From contig JAKCPI010004479.1 of the NCBI GenBank assembly GCA_023213315.1, positions 1 to 64,000 on the forward strand: DNA of 64,000 nucleotides, in the 5' to 3' direction. A program made the translations under genes and the position numbers. The DNA is from Euborellia annulipes. Its lineage: Eukaryota > Arthropoda > Insecta > Dermaptera > Anisolabididae. Shown one piece after another: positions 55,472-64,000 of this stretch; position 1 is the first letter of the stretch, and every line of letters begins with the position of its first letter. The notes beneath the pieces were generated by a model, which made no database searches, had not been told where the DNA came from, and saw only the letters and a program-made list of their open reading frames with translations.

Positions 55472-55562
55472 TTTCTTGCGTGATGGCCTTCTATACCAAG
55501 GGTCGCGGGTTCGGATCCCAGGCAGTCCGATTAATTTATTTAAGCCATTTGGATACCAAACA
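55472..55562 (+). repeat. SINE-A fragment
   Basis: 'gccttctataccaagggtcg', B-box-like 'gcgggttcggatccc', 'cagtccgat' and 'gccatttggataccaaa' are present. It is cut off at 55563 by the next element. Confidence 0.75.
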
Positions 55563-55563
55563 G

Positions 55564-56853
55564 AGGCGTACCGAGGCAGTTGGGGGCCTAGGGCGGCACT
55601 AAAGTAGGGGGCCTTATATTGAATTTTTTTTTGGGGGGGGGTCATCTTTAAATATCCCTCTCCTCCATACACAAAAATATTTTTAAAATAGTCCTACCGT
55701 ATATACCCCTGAACTCCAAAGGCCCCGGGGCCTCTCAAAGAGAAATTTTCATTAAATTTTTAACTTTGCCCATCAACCGTAGGTTGGGCAGGTAAAGTTA
55801 ATGTAATCGTAAAAAAATCGAAATTTTTCTGAAGCTGCCAAAATGCGTTTTGAGGTCCCCTGATTACATTTAAGTACTTTTTGGAATGATGTCTGCGTTT
55901 CTGTATGTCTTTGTGTCTGTGTGTGTATGTCTGTGATAATATTTTTCGTCAACGAAAACTCAAAAACTATTCATCCAATTGTTTTGAAATTTTGCACACA
56001 TAAACTAGGGGTAAAGCTCAAGAACTGAAAAGCTTTTGGTAAACATCGGACCATCAGGGGGCGCTCTAGAGGGGGGGCAATATTTTTTTCTTACATAACC
56101 TATAATTTTTTTTATATATTCAGAAACTAGACTTTCTCCCGAGTAAAATGATATATAATATTTGTATCCTAATTTGTCATAAATTTGTTAAAAAATAAAT
56201 TAAATTAGAGAATTGTGTATAGCAACTAGGGTCCGACCGAAACAAGATTTTCAGCCGAAACCGAAACCGAATATTCGGCCTCAACCTTAGTTTCGGCCGA
56301 AACCGTAACCGAAACCGAAACTTGTATTTCCTATAAAATTTTTTTTTCATTTTACCTTTTTTTTTTTGAATTTTTTTTTCCCTCTCGTGAAAATCATTTT
56401 AACCTTTTTTTTAGAGAGACTAATTTTTTTTTCTTTGGCATGCGAGTCTCATCCCATGTTTTCAGACTCTAGTTTCGGCTACTTTTTGGCCAAAACCGAA
56501 ACTAAGGCCGAAACCAGGATTTTTGGCCGAAACTGGCCGAAACCGTAACCTAAACCGAATATTCGGTCGGTTCCTATTAGCAACAGAGCAAAATCAAAAA
56601 ACAAACGCGTTGCGTTATTTCTTTGAATAATGGGGGGGGGGGGCAAAGTTGTGCGCTTGGCTTAGTCCGACCCTTTATTTATTTATTTTTTTTTTATCAA
56701 AATTTTTCCGTTTTTACTTGAGCCCTGAGGGCTCTGGGGCCTCTCAAAGAGAAATTTTCATTAAATTTTTTTTTATAAATATATGGGGGCCTATGCCGAC
56801 TCGGGGCCTGGGGCGGACCGCCCCCCTCCCCCCCCCCTCGGTACGCCACTTCT
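55564..56853. mobile_element. hAT-like element with a nested hAT insertion
   Basis: Ends 'cagaggcgtaccgaggcag' and 'cctcggtacgccacttctg' are inverted repeats. G-rich and C-rich runs lie near both ends, and 'gcctctcaaagagaaatttt' occurs near each side. I could not match an 8-bp duplication. The element 56227-56576 is nested within. Confidence 0.65.
56227..56576. mobile_element. Non-autonomous hAT-type element rich in CCGAAAC units
   Basis: Ends 'tagggtccgaccgaa' and 'ttcggtcggttccta' are flanked by atagcaac and ttagcaac (7 of 8 match). Subterminal arrays of CCGAAAC/CCGTAAC units and 'gaatattcgg' occur at both sides. These repeated CCGAAAC units are unrelated to the hammerhead GAAAC. Confidence 0.8.
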
Positions 56854-57010
56854 GGTCCCATATGTCCCCCTCCCCAGCCAAATTCTGTAGTTACGCCCAT
56901 GCGACTAAACTAAATCTGGCAACATTTCAATAGCTTGTATTTATATTGTTTGATTTTTTATTTATTTCATTTTTTCGAAAATGATAAGTAAATATAAAAG
57001 GAATTTAATT

Positions 57011-58347
57011 TAAAAAAACACTGCACGAGATGGATTTGAACTCGCGCAAGTTGGGATAAAGGAGGAGGGAAAAAATAATTTTTACCGATGATTTAACCGT
57101 TTCAGCTATGGATTAATTTATTATTTTAAAGGAAAATAGACAATGTAAGAAACATCGAATAAAAGTGGTGTTAAAAAAATTTTAATATTGCACATATGAT
57201 ATATCATTTTTTACTAGATTTTACGCAGATTATTAATTTATAATTAAAATTTCACTAGCATGCATAGATTTCGAATTATTCAATGGACAAACGTCACATT
57301 GTGAATGCTTTAATATAATCAAACCAAAAAGTCTATATATCATATGATACATGTTATTAATTCTTGAATTTCTCCTGATTCCAAATAACTAAACCCCTTT
57401 TAATTTTATGATCTAATTTTAGAGTTATTGGCGATCAAAGTTAAGACTATTTTCGACCTTAATGACATCAACACTCAATTTTCTATATTATCGAAAAAGC
57501 TTATTTAGCATTGTCTGATTAAAACCAAATTTTTACCAGAGATTTATAATGAAAAAATGAGTTTTTTTCTAAAGTTTCATTGAGATTGGTAAAGAAATAA
57601 ATAAAATATTGACTATTTTGTAAATTGAGTTTTAGAATTCGGGATCCCAGATTGGTAAAGCCTAGAGCCGGCTCATAGAACCGGCTCTGGCTTTACACAT
57701 CCGGGATCCCGAATTCTAAAACTCAATTTACAAAATAGTCAATATTTTATTTATTTCTTTACCAATCTCTATGAAACTTTAGTAAAAAACTCATTTTTTA
57801 ATTATAAATCTCTGGTAAAAATTTGGTTTTAATCAGACAATGCTAAATAAGTTTTTTCGATAAATATAGAAAATTGAATGTTGATGTCATTAAGGTCGAA
57901 AATAAGCTTAACTTTGATCGCCAATAACTCTAAAATTAGATCATATAATTAAAAAGGCTTTACTTCTCTGGAATCAGGGGGAATTCAAGAATTAATGACA
58001 TGTATCATATGTTAGATAGAGTTTTTGGTTTAATTACATTAAGGCATAAACAATCTGACGTTTGACCATTGAATTATTTGAAAACTAGGCATGCTATAGG
58101 AATTTCGATTATAAATTATTAATCCGTATAAAAAGTAATGAAAAATGATATATCATATGTGGAATATTAAAATTTTTTTAATACTTCTTTTATTTTATGT
58201 TTCTTTTATGGCTTATTTTTCATCATTAAAATTAACTAAAGTGTGGCGCAAGTGGTTAATTCGTTATCAAGCGATTTATATTTTTTTCCATTCTCTCGTA
58301 ACTCAGCTTCGCGAGTTCAAATCCACCTCCTGCACTTTTTTTTTTTT
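57011..58347. mobile_element. 1.3-kb foldback with outward tRNA-like sequences at both ends
   Basis: The arms meet at about 57680 ('gggatcccagattggtaaag' and 'ctttacacatccgggatccc') and match closely out to at least 57190 and 58160. Beyond them each end carries a tRNA-like stretch pointing outward. On the right 'gtggcgcaagtggttaattc' and B-box-like 'cgcgagttcaaatcc' end in a T-run (58330-58346). On the left the mirror image ends in a T-run on the - strand (57012-57018). Polymerase III promoters and terminators at both ends are a plausible reading. Confidence 0.7.
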
Positions 58348-58556
58348 AAATCATATTATCTATTTCCTTTTATTTTTAATGCTAACCTATAATTTTATTT
58401 ATCTGTCATTATAACGAGAGAAATGATTTGTGGAATATAAATTTTGCTTTAGGGAATTTTGACTCTTTTTTTATTTATGTTGGCATGAAGGCCACAATTT
58501 TAATTTTTTTTTTTTTTCTTATAAAAAAAAAAAAACAGTCACACTTTTTTCTCATT

Positions 58557-58587
<31 letters not shown>

Positions 58588-59919
58588 ACACAAAAAAATA
58601 ATTGATTTTTTGAATTTTAAGAGAAAGTAAAAATTAATATGTCAAATAAATTTGGAAAATCGATTTTTAATCATTTTCAGAACGTTTTGAGACTAAAATT
58701 TAATTATTTTTGCTTGAATATTTTATATACTAAGTTATTCAATCAATATCAAGGCCTAAATGTATTTATTTAATTAAAAAACAATAAATTAGAAAATGAA
58801 AGAGGCAGTTAAAATTTGAAGATGTGAAAGTCATTAATAAAACCCCCATTTTATGTGGTCGTAGTTAAATAAAAAAATGTCCATAGCTTTATAATTGATT
58901 GAAAAGACCAGTTTTGCATTTTTCCACAAATCCAATGAAAAATAAGAGAGATATAGTAATCAATTTTACTGCGACTTTTGGTATACAAGGTTAGCACACT
59001 AACCCCTGCACCAAGTCCCGAGGGCACCTTTTCTTCTTAATTATGGAAAGGAAATTATTATTATTCCAGTGCCTGCTTGAGGATTTGTTTACATTCATGG
59101 AATACACAAATGAAAAGAATACATAAATATTTCTCTATACATTTCCTATGGGAGAAATCGTAGCTTTAAGAATTAATAACTCAAAAAGTTATAGGAATTT
59201 CGGGACGAAAATAATTTTCCCGTAATCCCGAGAAGGTCCTCTTTGTCCCCGAATTATATTTATAGATATTTTACAGTATCGATGGCTTCCGGGGGCGTTC
59301 AATGGACTTGTTTTTCGGGGGCCACCTATCCCGATTTTCAGCACCACCAGGCGTTGCTTAACAACATTGATCTTGGTGGCTGTTCTTTCTTCTTGCTGGC
59401 TTTTAATTAGTTCTCTCTAGTCAAGTTAAAGAGAGATATTTTAATTAGTGCCTCCCTTAAAATTAAATCCATTCTCTTTTCCCAATGTTGCTTTCAATGC
59501 CACCTGGACTTGTGTACATTCACATGTAATAAAAGAGACATTTAATTGAACAAAGAACGAAATATTATAAAAGAAAATACTAATCATGATATAAATATAA
59601 CGATAATTTCCATAATTCCAAAAAAAAAAATAAATAAAATTATATATTTTGAAATAGAGCCAATAACATTAAAAAAAGATAATAATTAAGTTATATAACA
59701 AGTTCATTGTTTGAAAATATTAATAATTAAATTTACGGTCAAACAAGAAAGGACGAGGGAATCTAAATGATGGCTTCCTATCAAATTGCCTTTTTAAAAA
59801 ACCGCACAGGCCGGTACTAGGACGAACTAATTTAAGATATCGGGCATAACTCTGATCAGGGATGCTAATTAGCAGGTATTTATGAATCAAGTATAGTTGT
59901 TAAATCTCTCTGTAAATTA
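58348..59919. other. No gene seen; reversed SINE-A pieces and a dispersed repeat
   Basis: 58535-58590 is the reversed GTGTGA tail of SINE-A. 58970-59030 on the - strand is its 5' end ('cttggtgcaggggttagtgt'), so one SINE copy seems split. 59155-59265 is the repeat shared with 820-985 and 49316-49460. The remainder is AT-rich and empty. Confidence 0.5.
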
Positions 59920-61622
59920 ATTTACAACTTTCTCTTACCCTTCGGTAAGAGAAAGTTGCGCACTGTGCTGGTCACACCAGATTTTTTGTGTCGAGATATA
60001 TTTAGTTTCCCATAGCACCTTAGTTTCAAACTTGCATTTTGACTGCTTCAAATAAACTATGGTTATTTTTCAAAATTTTAATCTCATATTTGGACATTTT
60101 ATACACAATATAGATTCGTAAATAAATACAAAATTTCATAAGAATTGGAAAAAAAAATTTTAAATGCGTAAAAAGTTCCAAAGGGGACCCCCTTTTGAAT
60201 CGAAATTAACATACAAATCCCTATAGGAAATTAACATTGGTCAAATGCGAAGATTAGGTGGAAAGTTTAAAACGCGTAGAAAGAGAGAAGATAATTTTGT
60301 GAGAGAGAGAGATATATATATATGTTTTCTCTGAAACAATTAAAGACACAAATAAAATAAAAATCTGGTGTGACTGTCGCACAGCACACAACTTTCTCTT
60401 ACCTTCGGTAATCGAAAGTTGTGTTCTGTGCTTGTCACACCAGATTTTTTGTGTCGACATATATTTAGTTTCCGCCAATATATTAGAATTTAAAGACGTC
60501 AAATTTATAAACATAGGAAAATATTTATATTTTGTTACCATGGCAACCATTTCTCCTATCTTTCCTATGAAGCACAAGAGTAAAGTGTGCTTCAAACAAT
60601 TTTGAGGGCAAAACGAGAATATACATTTGAAAGAACATCTAAAAAATAATTGATTTTTGAATTTTAATCAAAATCGTTAGAGCGAATTTTGAGAAAATCG
60701 AAAAAAACTGAAAAAGTACATCAGTAAAGTACTAGTACTCTTTGGCCGATTTTGATTAAAAGCTTATTTTTCCGGTCCCGGGGGTGTTTAACTTAAATAT
60801 AAAATTTCAACCTCGTAGCTCAATTCCTTCATGCTTAAAATTGAACACACACACACAGACAGACACACAGACAGACACACAGACAGACAGACAGACCATG
60901 TCGCGAAAACCACTTTTTTGGATTCAGGGGACCTCAAAACGTGAAGATCCATCAAAATCTCTACATCGAATTTTTGACATGAATCCAATACTTTCTCTCT
61001 ATATATATATTACATATATACATAGGTAAGAGAAAGTAAAAATAAATGGGAATTTAAATAATAATTGATTTTTAATCTAATAAAAAGAAAAAGATTTAAA
61101 TTCGGTTACCATGGCAACCATTTCTATCTTTCCTATGAAGCACAAGAGTAAAGTGTGCTTCAAACAATTTTGAGGGCAAAACGAGAATATACATTTGAAA
61201 GAGCATCTAAAAAATAATTGATTTTTGAATTTTAATCAAAATCGTTAGAGCGAATTTTGAGAAAATCGAAAAAAACTGAAAAAGTACATCAGTAAAGTAC
61301 TAGTACTCTTTGGCCGATTTTGATTAAAAGCTTATTTTTCCGGTCCCGGGGGTGTTTAAGTTAAATTTAGAATTTCAACCTCGTAGCTCAATTCCTTCAT
61401 GCTTAAAATTGAACACACACAGACACACACAGACAGACAGACAGACCATGTCGCGAAAACCACTTTTTTGGATTCAGGGGACCTCAAAACGTGAAGATCC
61501 ATCAAAATCTCGACATCGAATTTTTGACATGAAACCAATACTTTCTCTCTATATATATATTACATATATACATAGGTAAGAGAAAGTAAAAAGTTGTGTG
61601 CTGTGCTTGTCACACCAGATTT
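59920..61622 (+). repeat. Cluster of R1 copies in tandem
   Basis: A 5' part (59925-60358), a full copy (60361-61040, hairpin 'ctggtgtgactgtcgcacag' to terminus 'ataggtaagagaaagt'), a third lacking the 5' hairpin (61042-61587) and a final hairpin scrap (61588-61622). The second and third share a long near-identical stretch, so one arose by recent duplication. The third holds the unfilled SINE site near 61080. Confidence 0.8.
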
Positions 61623-61701
61623 TAGTAATTGAATATTTGTTATAGCTGTAGTGTTATGTTCAAGATGATAAGGAATAATTTCCAAAGAAGAATGCAGCTA
61701 A

Positions 61702-61743
61702 ATGTTCTGAGGATGATCCCAACCGGGATCGAAAAGTCAACGT
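61702..61743 (+). ncRNA. Hammerhead-ribozyme-like motif with a strong stem II
   Basis: Stem I is ATGTT (61702-61706) with AACGT (61739-61743; 5 bp, one G-U). The core is CTGAGGA (61707-61713) plus T. Stem II is a perfect 6 bp, GATCCC (61715-61720) with GGGATC (61725-61730), loop AACC. GAAA (61731-61734) is followed by AGTC, so position 15.2/16.2 is an A-G mismatch that may hinder stem III pairing. Confidence 0.65.
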
Positions 61744-62297
61744 GGTGGGAATAAAATAATGAAATACAACTAGCTGCGGAATTTCTTCACCTTTTCACCT
61801 ATTCTGATTGAATATTACAATAAATGTTATTGTTTTAAAAACCCTGAGGATCCTGAAACGGAGGCTGGTTCATTTAAAAGAATTCAACTGCAAAGACCTT
61901 TCATTATTCTTAATGACCCCTGAGGACCCCGCTCTTTCTTAAATCCTTGTCTTCGGTCGCAGTGTCCTTTTTACTATCGCCTATTTGATTTTGAATTCAC
62001 TTTTTGTTCGCCTCGCAAGGTTTTACTTCAAAGGACGAACTTGCCTAATTTCGAATTCCAAAAGAGTTTTTCCGGCAACCTTTTAGACCGGTAATTGGCA
62101 ATTTGTGACCTAGGGATTAAAGACACCTGAGCAAGAAAATTTAATATGCTTAAAGGGCGGAAGATAAAATAATATTTTCACAAACATATATGAACCTCCC
62201 CCCTTTAGGGAATTTGGCTTCATCACAGTAGAGCCTTTCAAATCTCTAATAATATATATATAAACACAGCTTTTGTGGTTTGTGTTATTATTATTAT
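61744..62297. other. No gene seen
   Basis: Unique-looking sequence of moderate GC. The short - strand frame at 62110-62322 has no exon signals. Confidence 0.4.
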
Positions 62298-62462
62298 GGG
62301 AGTTTTTAATTATAGACCACATTTTGAATTAATTATTTATTAAAAATATAAATACTCTACAACTACTTCTTCTACAGTCCTTTTCAAGTACTGTGCGCTC
62401 AGTCCGACTCAAGTGAACTTGAGTGGTCTATAATGAAAAACTCCCATAATAACTTCTGATTT
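62298..62462. repeat. Foldback related to 10916-11060
   Basis: 'ttatgggagtttttaattat' with 'agaccac' mirrors 'gtggtctataatgaaaaact' with 'cccataa'. The - strand reads 'agtacttgaaaaggactgt' where the sister copy keeps a better hammerhead-like core, so here it is decayed. Confidence 0.7.
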
Positions 62463-62624
62463 TGATTATGTAGAAAAACCCATCAAACCAATGAAATAAA
62501 TTTTAATGTCAACTATTTTGCATTGTGTACCACATAAAGGTGACTCAATTCAAAAATTAATTTCTCTGGGCTGAAAGCAACTGAGTTATTTCTTCTAATT
62601 TTATTTTATTTTATTTTTTAAGTC

Positions 62625-62805
62625 TACTGTCGGAGTTTTTCGAAAAAGGTCGGGATAAATTAAACTAAATTCATGGGGGGGGGGATGAAAATTCACTATC
62701 TAAGGGAAAAAATAAAATTCCCCTAGATACTGAATTTTCACCCCTCCATGAATTTAGTTTAATTTATCCACGACCTTTTTCAAAAAACTCCGACAGTTGA
62801 CTTAA
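62625..62805. repeat. Inverted repeat with about 75-bp arms
   Basis: 'ctgtcggagtttttcgaaaa' and 'taaattaaactaaattcatg' on the left mirror 'catgaatttagtttaattta' and 'caaaaaactccgacagt' on the right. G and C runs face each other inside. Non-coding. Confidence 0.75.
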
Positions 62806-63135
62806 AAAGAAAAAAAATTTATGCAACAAAGGGTGTTAGGAAATTTTTTTTGACTTTTAGTTGCCTGAAGATAGGCAATCGAAAAAAAACAACTAGCGGA
62901 GATCTACTATGGAGAAAAAGTCTCTTAGAGGGAGTTGGCCTCCTAGATTCCAACAACCAAAAGTCAACTTTGCTTATGCACCCCATAAAGAAACACTTTA
63001 AAAACAAAAGATCTTTAAAAAAAATGCCAATTTCTTCTTGCCCCCTAAACCTTGGCGGCTATCTCTTCCTAGTTTATACTTTGGTACTAATATACACGCT
63101 ACCTATACACTACCCGTATACCCATATATAAATGA

Positions 63136-63200
63136 GATGATCGCAATACTTTCTCTCTCTATAAATATTACATATATATAGAGGTAAGAGAAAGTAAAAA
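63136..63200 (+). repeat. R1 3' end
   Basis: 'gatcgcaatactttctctct', the AT-rich hairpin and 'gaggtaagagaaagtaaaa' are present; the rest of the element is missing. Confidence 0.7.
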
Positions 63201-64000
63201 AAAATCTAAAGCCAGTTAAATGAAGTTGTTTTTTGTATGAATTGAAGCCAATTTGAATTCTTTCCATTAACTCCTACTGCTGTGACATGATTTTCCAACT
63301 TTTATTAGGAAACAAGTTAATCAAGATTTAAGAAAATATTATTTCATTCCCTACTTTATGGCTTAAAAAAGGGGTGGGCAAAAGCCGCTCCGCGGGCCGT
63401 TGAAAAATCCCTTTTATGCGATTTTGTTGAAATCAACAGTATTAGTGTATTCGTATAATTAATGAAATATATCTTATTTATTTAATGACCATTAATTTAA
63501 ATCCGGTATAGTCCTCCGGCCCGGGAGACATTTTGAAAATTTCATTTTGGCCCGCGCTTAAGGGGGCACGGGAGCGAAGGTGTTAGGCATGTTCTTCCCG
63601 ATAAGATGGCGTTGTGTGTCATAAAAAGTATGCCCAAAAGATCAAGTGATTCAAAAATTTGCCAATGGATGTCAGAATGGTAGCTAATAATATTTAATGC
63701 ATTTGGTTGATTTTCATTGATCTTTTAACAATAAATACTTTATAAATGTTATTATATATTATGAATCTTTTATAAAAGCATAAAAATATATAAATATAGG
63801 CTAATAGGGATCGGCTGTTAGACTAGCCTGCCATCTATTGCAAGAATGCTGAACTAATTTGACAGTTGATTTTTAAATAAATCATCTAACAATTGTAAGC
63901 TTATTTTAAAAATTTCTTATTTAATATGTGATTAATAATAACAATAAATTCATTTTTAAATTTAAAAAAAATTAAAGATTATCGGGACAGATTGTTTTTT
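63201..64000. other. No gene seen; hAT-like fragment
   Basis: 63372-63560 contains 'ggggtgggcaaaagccgctc', 'cgcgggccg' and 'cattttggcccgcgc', which recall the interior of common hAT elements, but the ends are not clear. The rest is AT-rich and empty to the window edge. Confidence 0.4.

Noticed and set aside
60788..61579. Similar open frames of 60-80 residues in R1 copies on both strands
   Set aside because: They come from the CA-microsatellite and the conserved R1 tail. Repetition reflects copy number, not protein conservation.
1..64000. CRISPR arrays, operons, ribosome binding sites and bacterial terminators
   Set aside because: The sequence is eukaryotic nuclear DNA with interrupted genes. 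Repeats here are dispersed or inverted, with no regular spacer-repeat array.

Overview
This is a eukaryotic nuclear window, AT-rich and packed with repeats. Interrupted genes with GT-AG introns, a single-exon nuclear gene for a mitochondrial ribosomal protein, tRNA-derived SINEs, hAT and Tc1/mariner DNA transposons and LINE fragments all point to an animal. An arthropod, probably an insect, is my best guess; I cannot name the species. Nothing prokaryotic is present, and most short open reading frames here are chance or fall inside repeats.

Four genes are well supported. (1) On the + strand, five exons between 13257 and 32531 encode a single-pass membrane protein with two six-cysteine modules outside the cell and a Ser/Arg-rich tail. 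Its 5' end lies outside the window and its 3' UTR runs to about 34050. (2) On the - strand, 42880 to 35695, lies a homologue of the C2H2 zinc-finger splicing factor ZNF830 in five exons. Its first intron has the hallmarks of a U12-type AT-AC intron. (3) MRPL46 (mitochondrial mL46) is a single + strand exon, 43365-44171, head to head with ZNF830 across 484 bp. (4) TTI2, a TELO2 co-chaperone subunit, has five - strand exons from 48354 to 44203 and ends 31 bp from the MRPL46 stop. A fifth, weaker candidate is a small - strand gene with tiny exons (coding 51921-51616, non-coding exons back to about 55 kb).

The remainder is mobile DNA, often nested. Recognisable families are: (a) a tRNA-derived SINE, one copy of which has a 12-bp target duplication and an empty site elsewhere in the window; (b) an abundant unnamed element, called R1 here, with a hairpin 5' end and the 13-bp terminus ACTTTCTCTTACC; (c) non-autonomous hAT elements with 8-bp target duplications, several carrying facing G and C runs; (d) a decayed Tc1-like element with about 200-bp inverted repeats; (e) TTAA-flanked elements; (f) large foldbacks.

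The most striking layer is a scatter of hammerhead-ribozyme-like motifs (CTGANGA, stem II, GAAA, minimal stem III, adjacent stem I) at about a dozen or more loci. Many sit in head-to-head inverted pairs. Stem I, and at one site stem III, differ between copies in compensating ways, which supports real structure. Small hammerheads of this kind, with almost no stem III, are known from Penelope-like retroelements. No Penelope reverse transcriptase is visible, so these look like non-autonomous, ribozyme-bearing foldback elements. One is a clean insertion with a perfect 12-bp target duplication.
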